Shown here piece by piece: positions 35,848 to 44,602 of a DNA stretch of 64,000 bases. The stretch comes from Haloglomus salinum (GTDB taxonomy: Archaea; Halobacteriota; Halobacteria; Halobacteriales; Haloarculaceae). Where the stretch lies: positions 186,001 through 250,000 of the forward strand of contig NZ_CP101153.1 of the NCBI RefSeq assembly GCF_024298825.1. Reading direction: 5' to 3'. The translations under genes and the position numbers were made by a program. The notes beneath the pieces are model-generated. The model was not told the DNA's origin and did not search any database. It saw only the letters and a program-made list of their open reading frames with translations. Numbering within the stretch: position 1 is the stretch's first letter; every line of letters starts with the position of its first letter.

Positions 35848-36330
35848 TTACGGAGGATTTCGTCCTGCGTTCAACGGATCGTATGACCGGCCATGATAGG
35901 CGACGCGCCACAGCTTGAGCACGGCACGGGTGACCAGTGCCTCCGGTGACTGCTTGATGCAGGAATCTTCGACTTCGTTTGGATCCGCACTCGCATCCGG
36001 TGGAGGATGATAATGTTCGAGGCCGAGTGCGTGGATATAGTCACCATCGTGTGGGTGCTTTCCCCACCGGAAGTTCACGCCCTCTGAGTCCGTATAGTGG
36101 AACTTGTAGTTTCCACGGGTCGTCCACTGAACGTCAATCCGCCCATGTTCGGCATCACAAAAACCATCCTCGAGTGTGACCTCCAGCACGGATGGGTCGA
36201 GATAGTCGTCGAGCGCGGGGGTCGCGAGCGGCTCCAACTCGTCGATGATGTCGCGGATCGTCATGAGTGCCGGCCGATCGAGCGGGCCACGGAGCGAGTG
36301 GCCCTCCTCCGTCACAGATGGGTCCGACAT
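35848..36330 (-). CDS. TumE-like (DUF6516-type) toxin candidate
   Basis: A 160-residue protein. The central part RIDVQWTTRGNYKFHYTDSEGVNFRWGKHPHDGDYIHALGLEHYHPP matches the TumE/DUF6516 layout as I recall it: a beta-hairpin with YxFHY, then Arg/Trp, PHxx(D/N) and a final HHxP histidine cluster. TumE proteins are toxins in TumE/TumA pairs. It follows the HTH gene by 3 bp, so they are one operon with HTH first. A similar but diverged pair lies at 41218-42257. The toxin role is inferred from layout and context. Confidence 0.6.
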   Translation of the reverse strand: MSDPSVTEEGHSLRGPLDRPALMTIRDIIDELEPLATPALDDYLDPSVLEVTLEDGFCDAEHGRIDVQWTTRGNYKFHYTDSEGVNFRWGKHPHDGDYIHALGLEHYHPPPDASADPNEVEDSCIKQSPEALVTRAVLKLWRVAYHGRSYDPLNAGRNPP

Positions 36331-36333
36331 CGG

Positions 36334-36921
36334 CTACGCCGAAATGCTGCTGTCAGTCGGGCGACTACCACCATCGACGAACCGTTCGGCATTCGCGATC
36401 GAGAGGGCGGCGTTCGCGAACGCGAGGTTGCGGCGGAGTGTCTGCCAGTCCTGAATCGTCTCGGAATCGATATCCTGCTGTTCCGAGGTGGCTTCGCCGA
36501 GCGTCTGGTTCGTCTGCTCGACGGCTAGCTCTTCGGGCGAATCAACGCCGTATTCAGCGCGATACTCAGTGAGTTGGTCGCGCATCTCACCAATACGCGT
36601 GACGAGTTCATCCGTCGAGACATGCTCGAGGATATCTGCCGCTTGCTCGACGACAAGCGACTCGGGCGAACGACGATAGGTGGTCCCGCCGTGTTCGCCA
36701 GTGGACGTGACGACGAAGCCTTCATCGGCGAGTGCGTTGAGGTGTTTTCGAGCCGTCTTCGGCGAGGTAAGCGCATCCTCGGCGACAGTGTCGGCCGACA
36801 CGGCCGTATACGTGTGTGCGATAACGCGGCGGACACGCTCGTAGGGGGTTGTCTCGGCCTTCCAATCATCTTGGACCGACTCATTGATGTCCGCGAACTC
36901 ATCTGGAGTACGATCACTCAT
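36334..36921 (-). CDS. HTH protein, antitoxin-like partner (DUF7342-like)
   Basis: A 195-residue protein from ATG 36921. Residues about 25-75 are a winged helix (ERVRRVIAHTYTAVSADTVAEDALTSPKTARKHLNALADEGFVVTSTGEHGGTTYRRSP). A long helical region follows (VEQAADILEHVSTDELVTRIGEMRDQLTEYRAEYGVDSPEELAVE...DWQTLRRNLAFANAALSI). The same order and the motif EMRxQLxEYRxEYxVxSxEEL occur in the 41218 protein. It probably represses its operon through the 9-bp inverted repeat just upstream and neutralises the TumE-like product. Confidence 0.75.
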   Translation of the reverse strand: MSDRTPDEFADINESVQDDWKAETTPYERVRRVIAHTYTAVSADTVAEDALTSPKTARKHLNALADEGFVVTSTGEHGGTTYRRSPESLVVEQAADILEHVSTDELVTRIGEMRDQLTEYRAEYGVDSPEELAVEQTNQTLGEATSEQQDIDSETIQDWQTLRRNLAFANAALSIANAERFVDGGSRPTDSSISA

Positions 36922-36941
36922 ATGAATCTCTTCGAGTTGGA

Positions 36942-36974
36942 GTAATATAGTAGTTTGCTCCGTGCCTATATTAC
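36942..36974. promoter_or_regulatory. 9-bp inverted repeat upstream of an HTH/TumE-like operon
   Basis: GTAATATAG (36942-36950) and CTATATTAC (36966-36974) are perfect complements with a 15-nt spacer, 21-53 bp before the start at 36921. Their AT-rich cores could overlap the TATA element, so binding by the HTH protein would block transcription. Confidence 0.5.
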
Positions 36975-37079
36975 CGATGGGCGCATCCTGCTAGCCCGCC
37001 AGCAGCCCCCAACCAGTAACGGAGACTGGTTTCCCGATTGAACACCACCCCGCTATCAGGAGACAGACTTGGCCAGACC

Positions 37080-40000
37080 CTACGCTGCTGGGCCCTTCCC
37101 ACCGAGTGCCTCTCTGACCTGCTCTAAGGTGTACATCGCGGTCAATCCTGCCTCGCTGATCTTGAACGAACTGACGGGTGAGGTCTTCGCGTACGTCTTC
37201 TCGACGCGAACATCGCCTTCGAGCGGGTCATTGAGCGCGGCGAGTACCTCGTGGCCCTCGGTGTGCGACATGACGATCCAGATTGCCTCATCCGGGTCGC
37301 ACGCGGCCATCTTATCGAAGTCCTCAGGGACCGCCCGCTTGATATCGTGGTTCACCCGCTCGACCTCGATTGCGACCACCACATCGCCCTCACTGTCGAC
37401 ACCGGCGATGTCGAGACGCTGGTTCTCCCCGAGGTCGTAGTACGGAATCACCTCGACCACATCGGACGCCGGGTCATCCCGATACTTGCCCTCCAGATAC
37501 CGACGGCCGATCTCCACACCGAGGACGTGCTCGCTCGATTCTTCGAGGTCGCCCTGGCCGTGGCCGTAATCCACGCCCTGCCGATAGCTCTCGCCGATCA
37601 CGTTCCGTCCCTCCGGCGAGACCGTGTACAGTCGGTGTGGGCGATCCGTATCGTGGCGCAACAGGTCGGCATCGATGAGGTCCTGCACGGCGTCGCTCTC
37701 GATGCCGACGTACTCCTGCAGCCGGAGCATCGAGTCCCAGAGTAGGTCGTACTCGAGCGGGTCGAACCGGAGCTGCTGGGCGTTGTAGACTGCCTGGAGG
37801 AACATGAGCTGTGCATCCGACCACTCCGAGTCGAGCCGCTCGGCCTCGGTGAGTTTGAGGTTGAGTTCGCAGATGGGGATGTCGTCACCATCGACCGCGT
37901 CGATTGACGAGCAGCACTCGATGGCGCGTTCCATCCCGTCGATGGAGGGGTCGTAACGCGTATCGCATCGTGTACATCGAAGGGCGTGAATCGAGTCGTC
38001 GTACTCGACGGTCGGGGGAAGCCGCTTCGTGTGTGGGAGGGCGCTATCGACCCGAACTGCGGAGGATGCGCCGTCGGATGCCTCGGAATCGGCCGGGGCA
38101 TCGAGGTCGCTCGGTGTCTCCTCCCGGACGACACTCGGCGACGATAGGCCGAGGCCGTACTCCGCCCGTGTCCGGGCCTGCATCTCGATTGCTGCTGCGG
38201 CGAGCGTGGACTGCTCGTCGAACGAGAGTCCTCGCTCCCCATCCGGGTGGCCGGGCGGGAGCGGCGCCGACTGGACGAGGAACGGCCGCGGCTCCGGCTG
38301 GTCGAACGCGGCGGGGAGGCTGACGAGCCACTGCCCGCGTCGGAGGGCACGGAGCCGATTCCCGACCTGCTGTGGGCCCATGTCATCCGTCGCGAGGCGC
38401 TGAGCGAAACGCGCGTCTGACGGGACGTTCCCCGTGAGGACGGTCGAGACGTTGTTGAGAATCTCGTCGTAGACGTCCTGGTCGTAGCCCCGGAGCTGTG
38501 CGGGGAACTGCATCGCGAGCGTGACCGAGCAGTCGAAGCTGCGTGACTGGGAGAGGAGTTCCTGCAACAAATCGGAGACGGCGATGCTCGCGGCTTCCTC
38601 GATGTAGAGGTTGACCAGGGGAAGGTTCTCCCTGACCGCGCGCTTTCGCCGGCGTTTGAGCGCCGTCCACAGCTCCGAGAGGATGAGGAGTGCGAGAACA
38701 CGCTGTGCCTCTGTCCGGAGGCCACCCGTATCGAAGACGATGACGACGTTCTCGTCGAGGAAGTCGACCAGATCGAAGTGGGAGCCATCACCGTCCTCGT
38801 CTTCGTCGGCGTGCACGTGGTTGAACAGGCGGGCGAGCCGGCGGTCGACCGGGACCTTCTCGATGCGGTTCGCCACTCCCTGCATGATCTCGTCGAACGT
38901 CTGCGCACGGTTGGCGACGACGCCCCCGAGCATCCGTTCGAGGTCGTCGTCAGCGACGGCGGGCGCGGACTGGCGCTCGTGCATCCGACGGGTGGCCTCG
39001 TGGAGTTGCCGGTGCGAGAAGTAATCCGAGCCGTGGACCGGGTCGAACAGCGCCTTCACCAGATATCGGATGATGTCGGGCGAGCGGACGGCCTGGTCGA
39101 ATCGGTCGCGGCCCATAATCGCCCGGAGAATCTCGATGTAGTGGTCGACCGCATCCGCGACGGCCGTCTCGCGGGGGATGCCTGCGTCGAGTTCGCCACG
39201 GATATCGAAGAACGAGATCGCGGGGAGGACCGCCGCACAGTCGAAGTACAGGACATCGTCGAGCGAGCCGTACGCGGCGAAGTGCGCCCGGAGGTAGTCC
39301 TTCCCCATACCGTCGCCTTTCGGGTCGATGAGGATGCTTGCGCCCTCCGTGGCCTGGTGATTCGCGAGCATCGCGTTCACGAGGGCTGTGGACTTGCCAG
39401 CACCTGTCCGTCCGAACCAGCCGACGTGGAGGGGCTGTAGCGACGGTGGGAGGACGAGTGGCTCGTCCGTGGCCTGGTCGTCGTCCGTGAGTGGGTAGCC
39501 GAGCGTCATCCCGGCGCCCGAGTAGGGTGCGAGCTGGTCGGCTGGTGGAAGCGAGAGGCCGGTTCGTTCACTCGGGGTAACGCCCACGCCTCGGACACCC
39601 GCGCTCGTCAGGGCGTCGCCCGGGAGCGCACAGAACGAGCCGAGTTCCCGAGCGTCGACGACGAGGCCCGGACTGGTTCGGCGACCGGGGCTGGTGAATG
39701 AGCGGCCGTACGTCGGTGAGTGGAACGTTCGCCCGTGGAACTCGTCGACGAGTTGCTGGGCTTCCGTGCCGGTCGAAACGGTCCCCTTGACGCGGTAGAA
39801 CGGGCCGCCGACTGGCTCGAACGCGAGCGCGAGGTCACGCAGGACGCGTTCTGCGTCTACCGGGTCCGTGGTCGAGTCGACGATTGCCCGGGCGTTCACC
39901 TCGAACGAACGGTGCGTGTCTCGCTCTCGGAGATGGACGACCCGCTCCTCGTCGGCGCCGAGCATGACGAGTTCGTCCTCTGGGGGCGGGCCGACGAGCG

Positions 40001-40628
40001 CGTTCATCAGTTTGCCACCGAGCGTGTCCGAGCCCCGTTCGAGGTCGAGGCGGCGCTCGTCGGCCTCGACGGACCAGTCGGGCTTCGGGCGGACGAGCAC
40101 CTGATAGCAGGCTGGGACCGGACTGTCGGCGAGCGTCTCCGCGACGGCCGCGAGCGGTGCGCGGACGTGTGTTCGGTCGCGCTCTGATTCGTGGAAGACG
40201 CTGAAGGGTGTGAGACAGGTCTGCCAGTCCTTGCGGAGTTTCGGGTCGCCTTCGAAGGCGAGTGCAACGGTGTCAGCGTCTTCGGAGAGGGTGAGCGGTT
40301 CGAGGAGCGTCTCGCGGTCGGTTTCGGCGATAGCGTAGCTGTCAGGGAACAGCCCGCGGATGGCGTGTTCGAGTGAGGAGTGAGCGGCCTCGTCGTCGAC
40401 GCCGACGGCATAGGTGAGACCGTGTTCGTCGCCGGAACTGGTCAGTAGCCATTCGACGGTCGGTGGTGACGCTCTCGTGAGGAAGCCACCCTTTTCGAGA
40501 CCGGTCAGTCCGTGGAGACGCCGGAGATGAGTCTCGACGGTCGCAGGGTCGAGCGGGGAGTCCGCAGGTCGAATCGTGAAGTAGGGTGGCGAGGCGGGAG
40601 TTGAAAGTGAATCGTCAACGGCAGCCAC
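37080..40628 (-). CDS. Large VirD4/TraG-like coupling ATPase with nuclease-like C-terminus
   Basis: A 1182-residue protein. The N-terminal 350 residues are specific to this haloarchaeal group. The motor domain has Walker A GWFGRTGAGKSTALV (about residue 400-414), ASILIDPKGDGMGKDY after it, Walker B NVVIVFDTGGLR (about 628) and the sensor-like QSRSFDCSVTLAMQFPAQLRGYD. After about 850 comes a winged-helix-like part, and near 1070-1100 RLDIAGVDSEGDVVVAIEVERVNHD, which has the D...ExE core of PD-(D/E)XK nucleases. Coupling proteins bring DNA to conjugation channels. The T4SS-like genes are at 54-62 kb on the other strand. Confidence 0.8.
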   Translation of the reverse strand: MAAVDDSLSTPASPPYFTIRPADSPLDPATVETHLRRLHGLTGLEKGGFLTRASPPTVEWLLTSSGDEHGLTYAVGVDDEAAHSSLEHAIRGLFPDSYAIAETDRETLLEPLTLSEDADTVALAFEGDPKLRKDWQTCLTPFSVFHESERDRTHVRAPLAAVAETLADSPVPACYQVLVRPKPDWSVEADERRLDLERGSDTLGGKLMNALVGPPPEDELVMLGADEERVVHLRERDTHRSFEVNARAIVDSTTDPVDAERVLRDLALAFEPVGGPFYRVKGTVSTGTEAQQLVDEFHGRTFHSPTYGRSFTSPGRRTSPGLVVDARELGSFCALPGDALTSAGVRGVGVTPSERTGLSLPPADQLAPYSGAGMTLGYPLTDDDQATDEPLVLPPSLQPLHVGWFGRTGAGKSTALVNAMLANHQATEGASILIDPKGDGMGKDYLRAHFAAYGSLDDVLYFDCAAVLPAISFFDIRGELDAGIPRETAVADAVDHYIEILRAIMGRDRFDQAVRSPDIIRYLVKALFDPVHGSDYFSHRQLHEATRRMHERQSAPAVADDDLERMLGGVVANRAQTFDEIMQGVANRIEKVPVDRRLARLFNHVHADEDEDGDGSHFDLVDFLDENVVIVFDTGGLRTEAQRVLALLILSELWTALKRRRKRAVRENLPLVNLYIEEAASIAVSDLLQELLSQSRSFDCSVTLAMQFPAQLRGYDQDVYDEILNNVSTVLTGNVPSDARFAQRLATDDMGPQQVGNRLRALRRGQWLVSLPAAFDQPEPRPFLVQSAPLPPGHPDGERGLSFDEQSTLAAAAIEMQARTRAEYGLGLSSPSVVREETPSDLDAPADSEASDGASSAVRVDSALPHTKRLPPTVEYDDSIHALRCTRCDTRYDPSIDGMERAIECCSSIDAVDGDDIPICELNLKLTEAERLDSEWSDAQLMFLQAVYNAQQLRFDPLEYDLLWDSMLRLQEYVGIESDAVQDLIDADLLRHDTDRPHRLYTVSPEGRNVIGESYRQGVDYGHGQGDLEESSEHVLGVEIGRRYLEGKYRDDPASDVVEVIPYYDLGENQRLDIAGVDSEGDVVVAIEVERVNHDIKRAVPEDFDKMAACDPDEAIWIVMSHTEGHEVLAALNDPLEGDVRVEKTYAKTSPVSSFKISEAGLTAMYTLEQVREALGGKGPAA

Positions 40629-41217
40629 GGGTAATCGCTCCTCTCAGGGTGTGCAGCCAGCATAACTGTTGTCGATGGAGGGGGTAGCTGGGCTGAACAG
40701 GAGGATTCGAGGCCCTCCGAAAGCCCCCGGGCGCTCGACCCTCCGGGACCGACTCGCTCCGCTCGCCTCGCCTTCGGCGACGGCTGCGTGCCTCGGCCTC
40801 ACTTCGTTCGGCCTGCGGTGCTTGCCGGGTCCGGGAGGAATCGACCGCCCGGCCCCTTTCAGCCCCACCCCGTTGTGTTTCGGGGCCGCGCTGCGGCGGG
40901 AGTAGCATTTCCCTGGTGGCTGAGCAGGCTTCCCCTCGGTGTCCCCACGATGGGCGCTGACGCATTCGTTGCGCTAAACGGAGTTACACTCTCTACACGG
41001 AGCTCCGATTGCATGGTGGACTCGACAGGGCTTCTCTGGCGGTTTGGAGGCGTAGACCGTCCTCCGGAGCGAACGACGCCCCCACCGACTCCCGTGGAAG
41101 ATAGATCGGGGCCTACAGGCCTGGCCTCTGGAAACGACTCCTCGCTGTTGCTCGTTGGGACTTGGATATTTGAGTGCAGCCAAATTATTTACGCCATCCG
41201 GCACAAACATCGGGCTG
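40629..41217. other. GC-rich intergenic region with short palindromes
   Basis: About 590 bp. It starts a shared repeat at 40717 (TCCGAAAGCCCCCGG) and ends it at 40849-40867 (GGCCCCTTTCAGCCCC); in between are many small palindromes such as CTCGCTCCGCTCG and CGGCCTCACTTCGTTCGGCCT. No convincing gene is present. A TATA-like AAATTATTT at 41182-41190 precedes the ATG at 41218 by about 28 bp. Confidence 0.45.
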
Positions 41218-41757
41218 ATGGGTGAATCGAGTCAGGAATCGTGGACGGAGAGCATGAGTGGGCGCGAGCGCGTCCGGCACGTCGTAGAGCTGCTGGACGA
41301 GCCGGTGCCGGTGCAGGAGATCGCAGACCGAGCAGATGTCTCTCGTGCAACGGCGGACGACGAGCTTCAGCGACTGCAGAGCGACGACTGGGTTACCGAG
41401 ACGACCGTCGACGGGGCAAAGGCCTACGATCTGAACCCCGTGCGGATGCTCTTCGACGAGGTAACTGACCTGATCGACGCGCATTCGCGTGACGAACTGG
41501 AGCGCCAGCTCGTCGAGCTGAAAGAGGAACAGGAGGCGCTGACTGCGGAGTACGATGTCAGCTCACTCGAGGAGTTCCGCGAGCAACTCGCTGAGGAAGA
41601 TCTCTCGGCGGCAGACGTTCGGGAACGCCGCAACGTGATTTCTACGTGGGAGGCAATCAATACGGAACTCGGCCTCGTCAAGCACGCCCTTCACCTGTAT
41701 GGCGATGTCGTCGAACTCTCCTCACCGCGAACGGATTCGTCCTCGACACTCGCCTGA
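41218..41757 (+). CDS. HTH protein, antitoxin-like partner (second DUF7342-like module)
   Basis: A 179-residue protein from ATG 41218 (MGESSQESWTESMSGRERVRHVV). It has a winged helix (VVELLDEPVPVQEIADRADVSRATADDELQRLQSDDWVTE) and a helical C-terminal part (RDELERQLVELKEEQEALTAEYDVSSLEEFREQLAEEDLSAADVRERRNVISTWEAINTELGLVKHAL), parallel to the 36334-36921 protein. The stop overlaps the start of the next gene (TGATG), so the two are coupled. Likely represses its own promoter and binds its partner. Confidence 0.75.
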   Translation: MGESSQESWTESMSGRERVRHVVELLDEPVPVQEIADRADVSRATADDELQRLQSDDWVTETTVDGAKAYDLNPVRMLFDEVTDLIDAHSRDELERQLVELKEEQEALTAEYDVSSLEEFREQLAEEDLSAADVRERRNVISTWEAINTELGLVKHALHLYGDVVELSSPRTDSSSTLA

Positions 41758-42257
41758 TGGTCGTCTTCCTAGCGAACCGGGCGAACTTACAGAGCAAACG
41801 GCTCCATGACCGCATCTGCAATCGGCTCGACGGAGTGCTCGACAACGTCCGACGAAGGCGTGCCGAACCGCGCGAAGCCGGGCCATATCGCGTGGTTGGG
41901 GAACTGAACCCGCGGCAATTCCTGGATGACGATGCGTATCCGGTAACGACGGCGCGAGTCGAGATCGGGTTTCAATTGCAGACTGACGAGCCGTACGAGT
42001 ACTACTGGTTCAACTGGGTCGAGCCAGAGCGGAGTCTCCTGGTCGGTTGGCATCAGGACGATACGCATGACGATCTCGGCCCGGTCCATCTCCAGGTCAA
42101 CGATGGCGCGACGGCCGTCGTCCACCAGCGCGCCCGGTTCATCGATACGCATCCGCTGGATGTCGTCGAGCGCAGACTCGACGCGTTTCCAGGCTTCGTC
42201 CTCGCTGTCGAGTGGGAGCAGGGACGACCCGTCGGACTCGATTCGGCTGCCACTTGA
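41757..42257 (+). CDS. TumE-like toxin candidate, second module
   Basis: A 166-residue protein from ATG 41757 (MVVFLANRANLQSKRLHDRICNR), coupled to the HTH gene. The core ARVEIGFQLQTDEPYEYYWFNWVEPERSLLVGWHQDDTHDDLGPVHLQV parallels the TumE-like hairpin of the 35848 protein: Tyr-rich strand, W-x-W, then GWHxDxxHxxLGxxHxQ. Overall identity between the two is low, so they are old paralogues or were acquired separately. A toxin role is inferred from pairing and layout. Confidence 0.55.
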   Translation: MVVFLANRANLQSKRLHDRICNRLDGVLDNVRRRRAEPREAGPYRVVGELNPRQFLDDDAYPVTTARVEIGFQLQTDEPYEYYWFNWVEPERSLLVGWHQDDTHDDLGPVHLQVNDGATAVVHQRARFIDTHPLDVVERRLDAFPGFVLAVEWEQGRPVGLDSAAT

Positions 42258-42805
42258 GTGACCAAGCATTCCGAAAGCCCCCGGACGGTCGGCCCCTTTC
42301 AGCCCTGCCTGGTTACTATCCCGGACTCATCGTACTCAGGTGTCGGCACTCGTTACTGGCAGAAGGCGGGCCCGTCGGTGGCGTCTTCCCCGTGAGCGAA
42401 CCAGCTCGGGTATCGGTCGCCGCGCGCGGCGCCCGCTCGCTCGGGGCCGTTCGCGTCTCCCCGACGCGCCAGCATCAAGTGCAGTTTCGGTTGCGCCCCG
42501 GCGAGCTTTCGCGTTCCAGCCTCGGGGCCCCCTGCGCGTCCGCGCCACTACGCGGCGCGAGTGCTCGGCGACCCTCTCATCTGGACACGACTCGCTGCGG
42601 GCCGGACCAAGAACTGACTTGAAGCTGGCCTCGCCCCCGTCGCGGGGGCGCCACTACGCGGCTTGCGTGTGTACGCACTCTCAGCGATGTTTCGCTCGCG
42701 CCCGGCAAGCCGGGCGAGGGCGCGAGCGAGAAACGTAGCTGGGTGGGACTGATTCATCCAGGAAGAAGACGCGGTCGAGAGCGCCTTCAGGAGCTGTAGA
42801 CTCCA
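42258..42805. other. GC-rich intergenic region with repeats
   Basis: About 550 bp. It opens with a second copy of TCCGAAAGCCCCCGG (42270-42284) closely followed by GGCCCCTTTCAGCCC (42291-42305). Two copies of GCCACTACGCGGC occur near 42545 and 42650, with local hairpins such as CGCCCCCGTCGCGGGGGCG. Reading frames here are Arg/Ala-rich shadows. It could hold a non-coding RNA or a replication/transfer site, but nothing specific can be shown. Confidence 0.4.
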
Positions 42806-43717
42806 ATGAGTACGAGAGACATCTTCGGTAATGACGTTTCGGGTCGGACAGACAACGAACAGTGGGCGACGTGGGCGGCTGAGGAAGGGCTGGAGGCTGA
42901 GGCGGTCGACGAGGACGAGGCGTACATCGTCGACGAACGGCCGGAGCTGCACGCGACGGTGGCAATGGAGATCCGTGCGAAGGTCGACACCAATCACCCC
43001 GACACCCGGAGAGCGGGGCTGACACTCGCAGCGGAGGAGCGAATCGAAGCCCGCGAGTGGGAGATCGAGCGAACGCGGACGCGGATGGACCGGTCACCGA
43101 AGTCCGACCGGGAGGCCCGGACGGCGCAGGTGGTCGAGCGGGAGAGCCGCGAGCGGCGCGTGAGCTTCGAGCGACGGGCGGCGAGCGTAGACGAGCGACG
43201 TAATCCGGATGCACCCGACCCGCGCGAGCGGCTCAACGGCGAGGAGCTGGCGGCGGTCAATCAGGAAGCGAAGCGTATCCAGGGTGGAATCCCCGGAGCG
43301 GGGTCGACGGCGGCCATCTCTCGTGAACTCGCAGAGCAGGTCCTGCGAACGGGCAACCTGCTGAGCGCGACCGTGGCGGTGGCTGATCGAATCAAAACGG
43401 AGCCGGGAACGGTGACGCCGATCTCACGGCTGGGCGACGTGCCGCACGGTGAGGTCGACTTCGGGGGCGAAGTCGTGGTGCTCTGGGAACCAGCGCACCC
43501 ATCGATCCAGCAGGTGGGCCTCGTCGGGGATGAGACGGGTCAGGTGAAGATGACCGTCTGGGACGCGAGCGACCAGCCGTGGATGGACGAGGGCGAGCGA
43601 GTCCGAATCCACGGTGCGGCGAAGAGCTGGTATCAGGGGCGCGTCTCGGTGGCGCTGACATCGCGGAGTCGGGTCGTCTTCCCCGAGCGTGAGTCGTGGC
43701 AGGAACAGCTTTCGTAG
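42806..43717 (+). CDS. OB-fold protein, single-strand DNA-binding candidate
   Basis: A 303-residue protein. The first 190 residues are highly charged and helical (EERIEAREWEIERTRTRMDRSPKSDREARTAQVVERESRERRVSFERR). The C-terminal 110 residues form an OB fold like archaeal RPA: TPISRLGDVPHGEVDFGGEVVVLWEP, QQVGLVGDETGQVKMTVWDAS and MDEGERVRIHGAAKSWYQGRVSVAL. Such proteins are common on haloarchaeal plasmids and integrated elements. A role in replication or transfer of element DNA is inferred. Confidence 0.7.
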   Translation: MSTRDIFGNDVSGRTDNEQWATWAAEEGLEAEAVDEDEAYIVDERPELHATVAMEIRAKVDTNHPDTRRAGLTLAAEERIEAREWEIERTRTRMDRSPKSDREARTAQVVERESRERRVSFERRAASVDERRNPDAPDPRERLNGEELAAVNQEAKRIQGGIPGAGSTAAISRELAEQVLRTGNLLSATVAVADRIKTEPGTVTPISRLGDVPHGEVDFGGEVVVLWEPAHPSIQQVGLVGDETGQVKMTVWDASDQPWMDEGERVRIHGAAKSWYQGRVSVALTSRSRVVFPERESWQEQLS

Positions 43718-43938
43718 CCGCGCTCGCCCCCCTTTTGCTGGGAGGCGACGGTAGGCTGCCGCCCTCGCGATGCGCTCTTCGCCACCCTCCCCAGCCGTCG
43801 GTCCTCCGCTTCGCTCCGGCCCCGCCCCTCGCGCGTTCTCGGCGCACAGGGCGCCGATTCATCGCGCGCCGTGCTCCGCATCAAAGGAACTAGCGCGCCG
43901 TGACTGGAGTCGTGGGTCGATGACGCGGAAGGGGGATG

Positions 43939-44352
43939 TCAAACGTCGTCCGGACGGGGTGCGTTCTCGTACTTGACCATCTTCTCGGGCTTGTCGGAGA
44001 TGGTCTTATAGATCTGCTGGAGCGTCTCCTCCGCAGCGAGCAGGTTGTGCTTCTCAAGGAAGTCGCGGCCGTCCTCGGTGAGGCCATAGAACTTCCAGGG
44101 GTACCCCTGCCGGCGCTGGTCATCGTCTAGAGCAACCTCCTTGACGATGCCGGCGTCGATGAGCTTCTGGATATGCTTGTAGACGGTGGCATCACTCACG
44201 CTGGGGTTGAGCTCCTCGAGCTCGTACATCGAGGGCAGCTGATCAGGGTGCTGGAGGATGTTGTTGACCAGCGCGAACCGCGTCTGTTGAGTGACGAAGT
44301 GGACGAGTTCCCGGGATTCCATCCCCGCAGCAGTCCCCAGGTCGGTGCTCAT
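43939..44352 (-). CDS. PadR-like winged-HTH regulator
   Basis: A 137-residue protein from ATG 44352 (MSTDLGTAAGMESRELVHFV). HTH core: LVNNILQHPDQLPSMYELEELNPSVSDATVYKHIQKLIDAGIVKEV; wing: GYPWKFYGLTEDGRDFLEKH; C-terminal dimerisation helix: LLAAEETLQQIYKTISDKP. The DxTVYKHIxKLxxAGIV layout is that of PadR/ArsR-type haloarchaeal element regulators, related to the 33839 protein. Two inverted repeats directly upstream suggest strong autoregulation and perhaps control of the divergent gene at 44603. Confidence 0.82.
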   Translation of the reverse strand: MSTDLGTAAGMESRELVHFVTQQTRFALVNNILQHPDQLPSMYELEELNPSVSDATVYKHIQKLIDAGIVKEVALDDDQRRQGYPWKFYGLTEDGRDFLEKHNLLAAEETLQQIYKTISDKPEKMVKYENAPRPDDV

Positions 44353-44380
44353 ACGACATGTTACACGGCCTGACGGCAAG

Positions 44381-44439
44381 TAGTTTACTCTTGAGTAAAC
44401 TACACGGGAGTAAATCAGATTCGAGTAATTTGGTTACTC
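44381..44439. promoter_or_regulatory. Two-palindrome operator region between divergent regulators
   Basis: A perfect 10-bp inverted repeat, TAGTTTACTC and GAGTAAACTA split by TT (44381-44402), lies 29-50 bp before the start at 44352. A second, GAGTAA/TTACTC with a 5-nt spacer, is at 44423-44439, and a lone half-site GGAGTAAA is at 44408. The shared half-site is GAGTAA(A). Cooperative binding is likely. Confidence 0.65.
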
Positions 44440-44602
44440 TGCGTTCCCCCGCTGGGTGGCCCGACCAACGGGGTCTTCAAGCGTGCGAGCTGGCAGTTCG
44501 ACCCATCGCCAGTGAACGTGCTCGCTGCTCCCGTCGCCGAACAATTAAGTCAACTAAAATCCAAAAACGTACTTATACGAATAGGACTTAGAGTAGACAC
44601 AG

